NCBI RefSeq assembly: GCF_019703515.2
Contig: NC_059346.1
Coordinates: 16,089,001-16,153,000 of the forward strand
DNA: 64,000 nt
Direction of reading: 5' to 3'
Source of the DNA: Myxocyprinus asiaticus
Taxonomy: Eukaryota; Chordata; Actinopteri; Cypriniformes; Catostomidae
This document shows, one piece after another, positions 1 to 12,736 of the stretch. The first letter of the stretch is position 1. Each line of letters opens with the position of its first letter. The position numbers and the translations under genes were made by a program. The notes beneath the pieces are model-generated. The model had not been told where the DNA came from and did not search any database. It saw only the letters and a program-made list of their open reading frames with translations.

Positions 1-64
1 TCTCCTGCAAGTACAACAAGCCAAGGCACTAAAAGAACTGCTCGAGGGTAGTTCTGATCCAGGA

Positions 65-448
65 TTGATGCAAGAACTGCGCTCGGCGACCGACCTCGCT
101 CTCCGGGCGACGAAGGTCATGGCGCGGTCTCTCGGGCAGACGATGTCCACACTGGTGGTCCAGGAGCTCAACTTGGTCGAGATGGGAGAGGCGGACAAGG
201 CATGGTTCCTTGACGCCCCCATTTCCCAGGTTGGCCTGTTTGGCGATGCCGTCGAGGACTTTGCCCAGCAGTTCTCGGCAGTGAAGAAGCAGACGGAGGC
301 CTTACAACATATCCTGCCCCAGCATGGCTTAAGACCCTGCACCCTGTCTGCTCATCGCCAAGGGCATCCTCCTGCAGCAACAACACCGGCTCCGGTGTGG
401 AGCCCTCCGCAGGAAGCAGATGCTACCCGTCACTCGGCCGACCGCTAA
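65..448 (+). pseudogene. DIRS gag-like ORF, C-terminal part (copy 1)
   Basis: This 127-codon open stretch corresponds to the C-terminal half of the gag-like protein of the DIRS copy at 28619-34980. Shared stretches include ELRSATDLALRA, MARSLG, NLVEMGEA and DFAQQFS. In the related copies the region is a leucine/alanine-rich, predicted helical segment followed by a proline-rich tail. The tail here is cut by a stop after the RHSADR stretch, whereas in the other copies it continues into the spacer before the RT. A nucleocapsid-like role is inferred from position only. The upstream half lies outside the window. Confidence 0.65.
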
Positions 449-858
449 GAACCCGAGGAAGGCTTCGAAGCCCCCCGAGACTGGTGACCCAGGGGCGAGG
501 AGACCCACTTCTCTGGAGCTGGTCGACAGACAACTCCATCCCCCGGTGGAGGGCCGGGAGGAGAATCTTCATTGAGTCCCCTCAATGTGGCACCTCGAGC
601 TCCGCCCCGCCGCGAGGTCCCACCCACCGGTATGTCTGACGTGATCATTCCCTCGGTCCCCCTCGCCCGGAGTTTGGGCGCGTGGCTCGCGCTTTCCAAC
701 CCGTCATGATGGCTGACCCGGACCATCCGACTCGGCTACGTGATTCAGTTCGCCAGGCGCCCACCCAGGTTCAGCGGCGTCCGCTTCACCGCCGCTACCT
801 TGCATGCAGAGATGCCCTTCTGTGCTAGGGCACAATAGAGCCTGTCCCTCCAGCCGAG

Positions 859-2126
859 ATGAAGAAAGGGTTCTACAGCCCTTACTTCATCGTACCAAAG
901 AAAGGCAGTGGGTTGCGAACAATCCTGTACCTGCGAGTACTGAAGCGGGCTTTGCACAGACTCCTGTCCAAGATGCTGATGCAAAAACGCATTCTAATGA
1001 GCGTCCGGCATCAAGATTGGTTCGCGGTGGTAGACCTGACGGACGTGTACTTCCACGTCTTGGTCTTACCTCGACACAGACCCTTCCTGCGGTTTGCCTT
1101 CAAAGGCCAGGCGCACCAGTACAAGGTCCTCCCCTTTGGCCTGTCCTTGTCCCCTCACGTCTTCACGAAGGTCGCAGAGGCAGCCCTTGCCCCGCTAAGG
1201 GAAGTGGGCATCCGCATCCTCAACTATCTCGACGACTGGCTAATTCTAGCTCACTCTCAAGAGTTGCTGTGCGCACACAGGGACCTTGTGCTCTGGCACC
1301 TCAGCCGACTGGGGCTTCGGGTCAACTGGGAAAAGAGCAAGCTCTTCCCGGTTCAGAGCATCTCTTTTCTCTGTTTGGAGTTGGACTCAGTCTCGATGAC
1401 AGCGCGCCTCACGAACGAGCGTGCGCGTGCAGTCGGTGCTGAACTGTCTGAAGGTGTTCAGACGGAGGACAGCGGTTCCACTGAAAACTTTTCAGAGGCT
1501 CCTGGAGCATATGGCATCCTCAGCGGCGGCCACACCGCTCAGGTTGATGCATATGAGACCGCTTCAGCACTGGCTTCAGACTCTGGTCCCGAGATGGGCA
1601 TGGCGCCGCGGGACACATTGTGTGGCCATCACGCCGATCTGTCACCACCTCTTCAGTCCTTGGACCGACCTTGCATTTCTACGTTCCCCTAGAGCAGGTC
1701 TCCAGGCATGTCATGGTTACAACAGATGCCTCCAAGATGGATTGGGGCGCTGTATGCAATGGGCACACAGCCGCCAGCTCCTGGACTGGCCCGCAGCTGC
1801 GCACATCGGCCCATGTGCACAATGGGCACATCAACTGCCTCGAGTTGTTAGCAGTACTGCTCGCCCTGCGGAGGTTCCGGCCGTTGATCCAGGGAAAGCA
1901 CGTGTTGGTCCAGACGGACAACACAGCGACGGTAGGGTACATCAACCGTCAAGGCGGTCTATGCTCCCATATGTCACAACTCGCCCGCCTCAAGTCGCTA
2001 CGAGCCACTCACATCCCGGGCGACCTCGACACTGCAGCGGATGTGCTGTCATGTCAGGTTACCCTCAGGGGAGAGTGGAGACTCCACCCTCAGGTGGTCC
2101 AGCTGATTTGGAGTCGATTCGGTTGA
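859..2126 (+). pseudogene. DIRS reverse transcriptase-RNase H (copy 1, frameshifted)
   Basis: The RT part runs from about 859 to 1420. It shows YFIVPKKGSGL, FAVVDLTDVYFHV (the first catalytic aspartate is in the VDLTD motif), VLPFGLSLSPHVF and the YLDDWLI box. This YxDD variant with trailing tryptophan is typical of DIRS and Ngaro elements. Near 1430 the frame shifts. The RNase H part continues in another frame from about 1620, with VVTTDASKMDWGAVCN, LELLAVLLALRRF, QTDNTATVGYINRQG and a degraded ADVLSCQ end. Compared with the copy at 30970-32442 the frame breaks are private to this copy. It is therefore a dead enzyme gene, recognised with high confidence as RT-RH. Confidence 0.9.
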
Positions 2127-2514
2127 GCACAAGTAGACCTGTTTGCTTCCCGAGAATCCTCCCACTGTTCGCTTCGGTACGCCCTGACCGAGGCACCCCT
2201 CGGTACAGATGCACTGGCACACAGCTGGCCCCCTGGACTACACAAATATGCATTTTCCCCAGTGAGCCTACTTGCACAGACCCTGTGCAAGGTCAGGGAG
2301 GACAAGGAGCAGGTCATCCTATTAGCAACCTACTGGCCAACCTCTTGGATCTCACGCTCCTCGCGTCAGCCCCCCCCCCGGCGAATTCCCCTGAGGAAGG
2401 ACCTTCTTTTTCGGGGACGGGGCACCATCTGGCACCGCGACCAGACCTCTGGAATCTCCACGTCTGGCCCTTGGATGGGATGCGGAAGACCTAAGTGGCC
2501 TACCACCCACGGTG

Positions 2515-3440
2515 GTAGACACAATCACTCAGGCTAGGATGCCTTGAAGTGGTGTTCTTCCCGATGCGAAGACCCCCAGAGATGCGCAGTCGGATCGGTG
2601 CCTTCCTTCCTGCAGGAGAGGCTGGCGGCTGTCCCCCTCCACCCTGAAGGTGTATGTAGCCGCTATTTCGGCTCATCACGATGCAGTAGATGGTAAGTAC
2701 TTGGGGGAGCACGACTTGATCATCAGGTTCCTGAGAGGCGCTAGGAGGTTGAATCCCTCCAGGCTGTGCCTCGTCCCCTCGTGGGACCTCTCTGTAGTCC
2801 TTTGGGTCTACAGGGAGCTCCCTTTGAGCCCTTGGAGTCAGCTGAGCTTAAGGCACTCTCTTTGAAGACTGCCCTCCTGACAGCGCTCACTTCCATCAAA
2901 AGGTTAGTGGACCTGCAGGCGTTCTCTGTTAGCGAATCGTGCCTGAAGTTTGGTCCGGGTTACTCTCACATGATCTTGAGACCCTGACCGGGCTATGTGC
3001 CCAAGGTTCTCACGACCCCTTTTAGGGATCAGGTGGTGAACCTGCAAGTGCTGCCCCAGGATGAGGCAGACCCAGCCTTGGCGTTGCTGTGTCCGGTGCG
3101 AGCTTTACGCATCTATTTGGATCATACGCAGATCCTTAGAAGCGCCGATCAGCTCTATGTCTGCTTTGGTGGATAGCGGAAAGGAAGCGCTGTCTCCAAA
3201 CAGAGGATCACCCACTGGGTCATTGACGCCAACGCGATGGCATATCAGGCTCAGGACATGCCGCCCCCTGTGGGGTTATGAGCCCACTCTATCAGGAGTG
3301 TGGCGGCCTCCTGGGCCCTGGCCAGTGGTGCCTCTTTGGCAGACATCTGCAGAGCAGTGGGCTGGGCATCACCCAATACTTTTGCAAGGTTCTACAATCT
3401 CCGGGTTGAGCTGATCTCGTCCCGTGTATTGGCAGGCACG
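2515..3440 (+). pseudogene. DIRS tyrosine recombinase remnant (copy 1)
   Basis: Translated pieces match the recombinase of the second DIRS copy: STLKVYVAAISAHHDAVDGK, HDLIIRFLRGARRLNPSR, LKTALLTALTSIKRLVDLQAFSVSE and, near 3280-3410, an HSIR stretch followed by ARFYNL. In tyrosine recombinases the first catalytic arginine sits in a helix like TSIKR, the second box is HxxR, and a tyrosine near the C-terminus is the nucleophile. The HxxR and ARFY stretches seen here fit that layout. About 55 bp present in copy 2 (near 32880-32935) are missing around 2537-2540, removing part of the N-terminal SAM-like domain. Several stops interrupt the rest. Confidence 0.75.
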
Positions 3441-4215
3441 AGCAGGTAAGATCCGGGACAGCTGGCCAGGTGTACCACTTGCGCATAGCGCCTTTCCCCT
3501 CCCTTGAGGTGAAGACGTGCAGTCTTGACTCCAAGTCGTGTTCACAGACTGTGATCCCTGGATGACTTTCCTCCTTAGCCCTCTGGCAGTTGAGTTTGTG
3601 GAGAAACTCGCTGACCGGCCCAGTACGTGCGCTAATGAGCCCCTGTACTGAGGTAGGTGCTCCACATGTGCTGGTTCCCCGAAGGCAACTCCATGTGATA
3701 TCTTCTGCAAAATCGTTTCCCTGTCGGCAAACTGCGTCTTCCTTGGACAGAGGCCCTCTGCCCCCGGTCACCATGCTCTGTAGAAACTCCTCCCCCTTCG
3801 GGTAGTACCTACCATGGGACCTCTCCATGTGACATACTTCCGACAAGACTCGGTAAGACCATGTGACGTAGTCCACTCAAAATACCCCCCCTCTTTTTGG
3901 GCGGGGTGTGGTCTCCGCGGTGTCTTCCCCTTGGGAGGGACACCCCCCAACGCAGACACTTATGGCTCCCAGTCGGTTAACAAATTCCACTCTTTTTAGG
4001 GAGAAAATTGAGAGAAAGGGGCCTCGGCTGGGCTAGCCTGTCCCTATAATTGGGCAGTCGACTTGTTCCTGAAGGACCGTTCGATGTTCATAAAAGCGTT
4101 GGGGGAGGTTACGTGACGGCCTGGTGTGCTGGCTATGAGGCACACAGTGGTCTGCCCGTCACTCACCACCAGTTCACGTAACACAGTTCAGATAGTTGTG
4201 GCGTTTTGTATAGGG

Positions 4216-4325
4216 ATCCCTTGTGTCACTACATCGACACAACATCGAGTGAGTGACAGATAGGGAACGTCCTGTTTACTTTCGTAACCTCCGTTCCCTG
4301 ATGGAGGGAATGAGACGTTGTGTCC
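4216..4325. repeat. DIRS internal complementary region (copy 1)
   Basis: The first half is the reverse complement of the DIRS left terminus as seen in the other copies: it reads the 'gttccctatctgtcactcac' end backwards up to 'gatagggaac'. The second half is the reverse complement of this copy's own right terminus (4556-4603). In DIRS elements such a region is held to template completion of the ends on a circular intermediate. The layout is direct observation; the role is family knowledge. Confidence 0.85.
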
Positions 4326-4370
4326 CTCTTGCCACAACGCTGAACTACCCGCTGAAATGGCCGAGACCTG

Positions 4371-4603
4371 GTCTCGGCTCCTCAGCACAAAACCCGAATG
4401 AGTGGTTGCATACCAGCTCCTTTTATACCCATATGTCTGGGGGAGTGGCATGCAAATTCCACTCGTCAATTCTCACTGGCCTTTTTTCAAGAAAGCAGAG
4501 GTGTCTGGGGCTCCCAAGAGTGACCCCTAGTGTCACTACATCGACACAAAGTCTCGTTCCCTCCATCAGGGAACGGAGGATACGAAAGTAAACAGGATGT
4601 TTT
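4371..4603 (-). repeat. DIRS right inverted terminal repeat (copy 1)
   Basis: This is the inverted counterpart of the left repeats at 28619-28820 and 61510-61702. It carries, on the minus strand, the same TATA-like 'tataaaagg' box and 'atttgcat'-like octamer (here 'gcaaattcc' on plus, slightly degraded). It ends at GTT 4601-4603, the trinucleotide shared by DIRS termini. Confidence 0.85.
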
Positions 4604-4869
4604 CAAAATTATTTTTATGTGGCCTGTTGTGTGTAACACAGCAATTTCCTGGTGGAATGAACACTAGAGGTGCTAAAACAACAATGACTTTTATCCACTT
4701 TCACTCAAATCGTCAAATATAACGACATATTAACATTTCATAAACACATACTTTTTGCTCTTTTCCGTTCTTAATTATGACATATAAACACTTTTACTAT
4801 AGCGCATGACTCATTTTAACGTTTGCAATACATGACCAACTACATTTACAAGCTTGTTTAAGTGTGATC

Positions 4870-5170
4870 TAATTGCGTGGTAGCCCAACTGATAAGAGTG
4901 TACTGCGATACAAAGGTCCAGGGTACAAGTCCTGAAGGGTACACAAGTCCACACGTGAGCCCAAAGTGTCATAGAAGCACCACAAAATGACGCGGTTGCT
5001 TCAGAAATGTTGTTTTTCATCTCACATTTGCTTTTTACGACACTATCGGTGAGGTTTAGGTTTATGGTTTAGGGTAGGAAGGTGGGCTTTCTTGATTTAA
5101 ATCTCGATAGAACATTAACCACAAAAACTTCATCTGTTCAGGGAACATTTCACTCACTTTAAGTGCCACA
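4870..5170 (+). mobile_element. Possible tRNA-derived SINE
   Basis: The head resembles a tRNA promoter. 'tagcccaactg' fits the pol III A box (TRGYNNARNNG), and 'ggtacaagtcc' about 50 bases downstream is a weakened B box (GGTTCRANTCC). A non-tRNA body follows ('aggtttaggtttatggtttagggtagg'), ending near the 'ttcactcacttt' stretch. It cannot fold as a functional tRNA as far as I can judge. The family was not identified. Confidence 0.45.
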
Positions 5171-5674
5171 CAGTGGACATTTCACTTCAGAACTGCCCTG
5201 GGATGTGTAATGAACCAGATAATTTTTTTTTGCAAAAATATTGCCACAGTCACGCAATGTTCACTGCACGGGAGAAGGCACTCACAAATTGCGATGTCAG
5301 AGCACCTAGCCCTTTGAGGCATAGAGAAAGATAAAAAAAATTCAAAATAAGCTTTGGAGAAAGTTAGTAATGTTGTTAGTTTTGTAAATTGTTTTCTGAG
5401 GTTTGCTACCAAATCTTGCTGTTGAGCAGATGGATGAATTCAATAAAATTCACAATTAATATTTACTCAAATTCCATAATTTTTATTATCATTATTCATT
5501 ATCATTATCATCATTATAATTGCTGGTTTTATAGTTATTATTATAATTAATAGTTGCCTAACAACAACAATTATAATTCAGCAAATAGGAAGTAAAAATG
5601 CATAGATATGATTTAAATATGAAGGCAAGTGTAGAAATAAATGACATGTACACATTTAATTACAAAGCCTTTTG

Positions 5675-5705
<31 letters not shown>

Positions 5706-6470
5706 TTGCAATGTGAATGATCATTTTTGACTTCATAACTATCCTATCTTTAGAAGTAACAGGCATTTAGAATAAAGTTTAGGACAAAAAACGTCAATAT
5801 TTCTCACTTCGTGCTCATAGTTTTGAATGAATACATCATATTCAGTCGGGTGGTCACATACGGTCTAGCCGCACAAATATTTCAACGTATCAGAAGCTCA
5901 AATCAGATCTGAAATTCTGCATTTGCAGATGGTCAGAACTTCACAAAGACGCCATGCGACACTCTGCAGTTTCTCAATATGTAATTTGTCGGATGCAGTG
6001 AAAGGGCGGCTTCAGTCCGGAAAGATGAAAGAAAATGATCTGCAAAAATGTAGTGAGTACTTTTCAAGTTTAAATAAAATTGCGAGTAAAAAATACAAAA
6101 ATGTCTTTGGAAATGTAATTAAGTAAAATTACAAATATTCAGTTTAAATTTCACTCTCAATTTCAAATCCAAAAAAAAATAATACTTAAGTATAATACTT
6201 AAATATTTTTACTTAATTACTTCACACCCCTGGGTGCTAAATATAAGGAGACAAAGGTGGAAACAACAACAACAATGGATGTGCACGTCAAGAGCGCGTT
6301 TGTTTGAGGAGGTCAGGAGATATCTGCATTTGTGTAACTTGAGTCTGAAGGAATATAAAAAAATCTTTATGGGTCTAAAGTCCTAAAGAGAAATAGTCCA
6401 GTATCTCATAGCAGTCATTGTGTGTATGCGCCAACTGCCTGTGTATGTGCACACATTTAAATTAAGTATA
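5171..6470. other. Non-coding intronic or 3' flank, AT-rich
   Basis: No gene is supported. The stretch holds AT-rich DNA with ATT/ATC trinucleotide runs (5460-5530), a (TA)n microsatellite at 5679-5705 and oligo-A/T near 6170-6220. A 67-codon open frame at 5923-6126 has no recognisable motif. Confidence 0.6.
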
Positions 6471-8098
<1,628 letters not shown>

Positions 8099-8100
8099 TA

Positions 8101-9638
8101 CATTGAAAGGCTGAGCGTTCAACTGTACGCAGCTGCTAAGCATTCGCGTCAAAACCGAAGTACACTTTGGGCTTAAGAAGCAACATAAAAACTTCAGAAA
8201 CTATCAATCCAGACAAAAACAACAACAACAACCATTTAGTGCTAGTTGGAGTAAAAAGTAGTTTAGGCTTAATATGTTGTGGGCTGTCATAACTTGAAGT
8301 AGTTAATGATATCAATGCAACTAATCTCGGACCCAGCCGCGGCCTGTGAATTTTAAGTCTAGGCCTTCAGTGCGATTCATGCCATTAAGAAAACACAGTT
8401 TCACAATGAATAAGACACCGACACATCATACATTATGTGACAGTCAACTAATAATACCAATTGAAATTTTAAAAATACGTCCATGCACGAAAGCCAGAAC
8501 CAAGGAGGCCTAATACCAAGACAAAACTCTCAATCAATATTTGCGATTTAAATTTAGCTTGCAATACATTTTGTTTCGTCAGGGTACACGGTTACTTTTC
8601 AAAACCTGATCTGACACTGAATGCTCAAGCAGCCTAATTTACACTTAGAAAACTCCTGATGTTGCTATAACAATGCAAAAAGCACTTACCAATTTGCTTG
8701 AAGTGAAAATCAGTCCTCCTTTCCTGTTTAACTTATCAATCGCACAATCATGCAGAACATCTTAGGTTTTTAAATCCATAAGGATCTCTTTCTCAACGGC
8801 AATAAAAGCAGTGATGACAGCCGACTCTTCAGCAAGATCTCGCGCTCTTCGCTTTCAAATTACATACATCACTTAAAGCGTGATTGCATCACTCAAGCCC
8901 AGCTAGAAGGCCTGGAATGGGACATATCCTAAAGACCACACCCACAAGAACAAATAAATCAATCTGATTGGCTGATGAATCTGACAATCTGACTTTAGAT
9001 GCCTATTCAATTACACTGTTGAGGGATTCTGTGGAAATTCTGAAGGCCTGATGGGGTGGAGCTCAGACTCATGCGCTGCTTCGGCTAACGAGCTCGGCTT
9101 CGGGCATGCAATTTGTGAAACAGTTGTCACACTTTGCTGGTAAGCATCGAGGAATAAATTCTGATTGGATACATTTTTTTGTTTTTTGCTATTCATTTGT
9201 AGATTAATTAGGAGTGGAAAACTATTGAAAATACATAGGCAAAAAGGTCAATGAGAATGAAAGGATGAAAAAATATTTATTTATTAGGTATGTTACGCCA
9301 GCAGAGAAGGCTTTGCTGGCCCTGAGAAATTGTCACTGCTTGGACCAATCGCTCCATGTAATCTACCCTCTCCTTAATCTTTGGTGGGTGAGGCACTGTT
9401 AAAAAACTACCCTGTAAAGTATCAGCACTATGGAGCCACATTTTTATTTGGCAATTTTTTTATACAAATTTAATACGCACGTTGCATTATTCGCTAAAAA
9501 CATACGCTGATGTCAGTGAAAATATTGAAGACCGGAAAACAAAAACAGGCTTTCAGTCCGTGGAACTCTTTCGTGTACAGGAAAAAGGTGGATAGCTTAT
9601 TGTAATATACCTTACTATAGCTAAGTACACACACACAC
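8101..9638. other. Intronic DNA downstream of the last visible teneurin exon
   Basis: No gene or clear repeat family is seen. The next teneurin exon (family continuation after SYTYLEK) would be expected 3' of 9639 on the minus strand. I searched this stretch and the region down to 4604 for it without success, so it probably lies left of the window. A short CA run at 9627-9638 directly follows the exon's donor site and makes the intron start 'gtgtgtgtgtg'. Confidence 0.6.
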
Positions 9639-9929
9639 CTTCTCCAGAAAGGTGTAGCTCCAGATCTTCCCATTGGCCCAGGTTCGGGTGATGATGCGTC
9701 CGTTGTCATAATCTCTGCGTTCGGTCCAGTTGCCTCTTTGTATGCTGGTGACCAGGCCCTCGATTGAATATGATACTCGCACCTGATTATATTTACTGGG
9801 GCTCCAGAGCACAGGCCTGCCTTGATCATCATACTGAACACGCAGGGTAAACTTACGATGGTCGTCATAGATTTTCCCCACCCGACTCTCCTGACTGTAG
9901 TCTATAGACAACACATTTCTATTGTGAGC
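9639..9929 (-). CDS. tenm1: Teneurin exon 7 of 7 in window (YD-repeat shell)
   Basis: Teneurins are large type II membrane adhesion proteins of neurons that bind latrophilins and other teneurins. This 291-bp exon encodes exactly 97 codons, starting AHNRNVLSIDYS and ending WSYTFLEK. The acceptor 'ctctttctcag' precedes 9929, and the donor is GTGTGT after 9639. It belongs to the tyrosine/aspartate (YD) repeat shell: KIYDDHRKFTLRVQYDDQGR, RRDYDNGRIITR. GKIYDDHRKFTLR, LWSP, RYN/KYNQV and RTWANGKIWSYT match teneurin-1 better than paralogues 2-4, from memory of the family. The exon starts in phase 0, in step with the exon at 18965-19224. The subtype is less sure than the family. Confidence 0.95.
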
Positions 9930-10039
9930 CTGAGAAAGAGAGAAGGGGAAAGAAAGAAGTAAAACTTATGATCTTATAATATCAGTGTACACAGAAAGCA
10001 TGCATGAAATAAAAAATTGGCAATAAAAGAACAAAACGT

Positions 10040-10870
10040 CTTTTTTAGGGGCGCAGAGGGAGACAGGGTTGACTTTATGGCCAGCATTAATCAGCGTATA
10101 CATCAATGAATTGACAATGAGTTTGGAACAGTTTGAAACTTCTGGTTCCAGTCCACATGATTCAGATATCAAATTCCTGCTCTATGCAGATAACTTGGTT
10201 CTGCTGTCTCCCACTGAACAGGAGCTATTGCAGAGTCTGGACTCTTTCTGTGCCATAAAAAGATAATGTCCTGCAGAGATGCCTGTTAGAATTTGGCTGA
10301 ATGTATTAGAATCAGTAATTGAGCCGCCTGCCCTTTACAGTGATGAGGTGTGGCGTCCACTAACAAATCAGACATTAGGCAAATGGGAAAAACATCCAAC
10401 TGAGACCTTGCATGCAATATTGTGTAAAAAAAATATCTTACAAGTAAATGGGAGTTTCGCAAATAAAGCATGCAGGGTAGAATTAGGCCAATGATCATTA
10501 ATTCAGTGATCCCTGTATCATTATAAAACCTTGCAATGAGAAGAGTTGAGCAAAGAAAACGGACCCCTTACTGAGCTGGTCTGGAGCTCTACAATTAATT
10601 GTACTAACATGTACATGCCCATTGAGACCAGAATAATTCTGTGAAACTAATTAGAATAAACCAAATAACAACACAAGCAAAACAGATTATATAACACATC
10701 TGGAAACCCAAACAAAGTTACAAAGTAAAATGCAATGCTATCTGGCCATTAAAATACTTTACCATGGCAGACTACTTATGTTCCAGACTAATTTTCAATT
10801 AACTTGGAAAGTCGGATACTTCCAATTTCCTGAAGAACATGTGCATATGTATGATGTCATGCATACATGG
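10040..10870 (+). mobile_element. Non-LTR retrotransposon fragment (RT C-terminal part)
   Basis: Translated pieces give ALISVYINELTMSLEQFE, then KFLLYADNLVLLSPTEQE, where the YADD active site of LINE reverse transcriptases has become YADN. After a stop come SVIEPPALYSDEVWRPLTNQ, ETLHAILCK and, further down in another frame, HLETQTKLQSKMQCYLA. This is the 3' half of a fish LINE ORF2, but I cannot name the clade with confidence. It has frameshifts, stops and no 5' end, and lies just 3' of the exon at 9639-9929 in genome order (inside the teneurin intron, opposite strand). The right boundary is approximate. Confidence 0.7.
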
Positions 10871-11130
10871 TGGCATCCAGGAAAATGTGCATAGTTAATG
10901 ATAAACATTCACTTTTAACCCTCAGAGACCCAGCATAGCAGAACTGCAATGCTTGTTTAACCCTTAAACGCATACCTCGGGTCTTTAGTGACCCGGGACC
11001 TCATTCCACCCCTTGTACTTCATCCATTTTTTGGAGATGTGTGCACACCTCTTTAGTATTCCTCAATCTCTCTCTTATAGATAAATAATGGTTTAAGTAC
11101 CATAAATTGTATTTTTATGATTAATTCATA

Positions 11131-12730
11131 CAGTTGAAGTCAGAAGTTTACATACACTTTAGCCAAATACATTTAAACTCAGTTTTTCAGAATTCCTGAC
11201 ATTTAATCATAGAAAACATTCCCTGTCTTAGGTCAGTTAGGATCACTACTTTATTTTAAGAATGTGAAATGTCAGAATAATAGTAGAGAGAATGATTTAT
11301 TTCAGCTTTTATTTCTTTCATCACATTCCCAGTGGGTCAGAATTTTACATAAAATGTTTTGTATTTGGTAGCATTGCCTTTAAATTGTTTAACTTGGTTC
11401 AAACATTTTGGGTAGCCTTCCACAAGCTTCTCACAATAAGTTGCTAGAATTTTGGCCCATTCCTCCAGACAGAACTGTTGTAACTGAGTCAGGTTTTTAG
11501 TCCTCTTTGCTCACACACACTTTTTCAGTTCTGCCCACAAATTTTCTATCGGATTGAGGTCAGGTTTTTGTGATGGCCACTCCAATACCTTGACTTTGTT
11601 GTTCTTAAGCCATTTTGCCACAACTTTGGAGGTATGCTTGGGGTCATTGTCCATCTGGAAGACCCATTTACGACTGAGCTTTAACTTCCTGGCTGATGTC
11701 TTGAGATGTTGCTTCAATATATCCACATATTTTTCCTTCCTCATGATGCCATCTATTTTATGAAGTGCACCAGTCCCTCTGCAGCAAAGCACCACCACAA
11801 CATGATGCTGCCACCCCCATGCTTCATGGTTGGGATGGTGTTCTTCGGCTTGCAAGCCTCACCCTTTTTCCTCCAAACATAACGATGGTCATTATAGCCA
11901 AACAGTAACATTTTTGTTTCATTAGACCAGAGGACATTTCTCCAAAAAGTAAGATCTTTGTAACCATGTGCACTTGCAAACTGTAGTCTGGCATTTTTAT
12001 GGTGGTTTTGGAGCAGTGGCTTCTTCCTTGCTGAGCAGCCTTTCAGGCTATATTGATATAGTCTTCCTGTTTCCTCCAGCATCTTCACAAGGTCCTTTGC
12101 TGTTGTTCTGGGATTTATTTGCACTTTTTGCACCAAACTACGTTCATCTCTAGGAGACAGAATGTGTTTTCTTCCTGAGCGGTATGATGGCTGCATGGTC
12201 CTATGGTGTTTATACTTGTGTACTATTGTTTGTACAGATGAACGTGATACCATCAGGCATTTGTAAATAGCTCCCAAGGATAAACCAGACTTGTGGAGGT
12301 GCACAATTATTTTCTGAGGTCTTGGCCGATTTATTTTGATTTTCCCTTGATGTCAAGCAAAGAGGCACTGAGTTTGAAGTTAGGCCTTAAAATACATCCA
12401 CAGGTACACCTCCAATTCAGTACAACTCCTATCAGAAGCTAATTGTCTAAAGGCTTGACATCATTTTCTGGAATTTTCCAGGCAGCTCAAAGGCACAGTT
12501 AACTTAGTGTATGTAAACTTCTGACCCACTGGAATTGTGATACAGTCAATTAAAAGTGAAACAATTTGTTTGTACACAATTGTTGGAAAAATTACTTGTG
12601 TCATGCACGAAGTAGATGTTCTAATCAACTTGCCAAAACTATAGTTTGCTAATATTAAATCTGTGGAGTGGTTAAAAAATTTGTTTTAATGAATTCAACC
12701 TAATTGTATGTAAACTTCTGACTTCAACTG
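11131..12730 (-). mobile_element. Tc1/mariner element, Sleeping Beauty-type (copy B), nested
   Basis: The element is 1600 bp between TA duplications (11129-11130 and 12731-12732). The outer repeats read 'cagttgaagtcagaagttta', with inner direct repeats near 11335-11355 and 12505-12532, the same IR/DR family as 6471-8098. It is inserted in the piggyBac-like MITE, so it is younger than that element. Its transposase is better preserved than copy A's. Confidence 0.95.
11511..12340 (-). pseudogene. Tc1-like transposase (copy B), near-complete but inactivated
   Basis: From 12304 the frame reads through the DNA-binding region (LGAIYKCLMVSRSSVQTIV, SPRDERSLVQKVQINPRTT) into the catalytic core without a break as far as about 11755. 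The first DDE residue is changed: the WSDET box is WSNET. The frame then shifts once near 11760-11850 and continues with [18 protein letters not shown] (second aspartate) and [16 protein letters not shown] (glutamate present). The element is therefore one frameshift plus one catalytic substitution from an intact frame. The loss of the first aspartate alone would abolish activity in this family. Confidence 0.9.
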
Positions 12731-12736
12731 TATCTA

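Larger units (their letters stand above)
1..4603 (+). mobile_element. DIRS retrotransposon copy 1, 5' part outside the window
   Basis: This is a tyrosine-recombinase (DIRS-type) retrotransposon. The window starts inside its gag-like region, so the left end is missing. In order it holds a gag 3' part, a reverse transcriptase with the DIRS-typical YLDDWLI active-site motif, RNase H, tyrosine recombinase remnants, an internal complementary region and the right inverted terminal repeat ending in GTT. It aligns along its length with the copy at 28619-34980. Its 3' untranslated part is closer to the copy at 61510-63984, sharing for example the 'acgcagacacttatggctccc' stretch. All coding parts are broken by frameshifts and stops. 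No flanking duplication is expected for tyrosine-recombinase integration. Confidence 0.9.

Noticed and set aside
3292..3876. 194-codon minus-strand frame in DIRS copy 1
   Set aside because: Lies antisense to the recombinase end and 3' UTR and has no conserved counterpart that would suggest selection.
4878..4960. tRNA gene
   Set aside because: A- and B-box-like motifs are present but no cloverleaf stems can be paired convincingly; a SINE head is more likely.
5923..6126. 67-codon open frame
   Set aside because: No motif, AT-rich context, length expected by chance.
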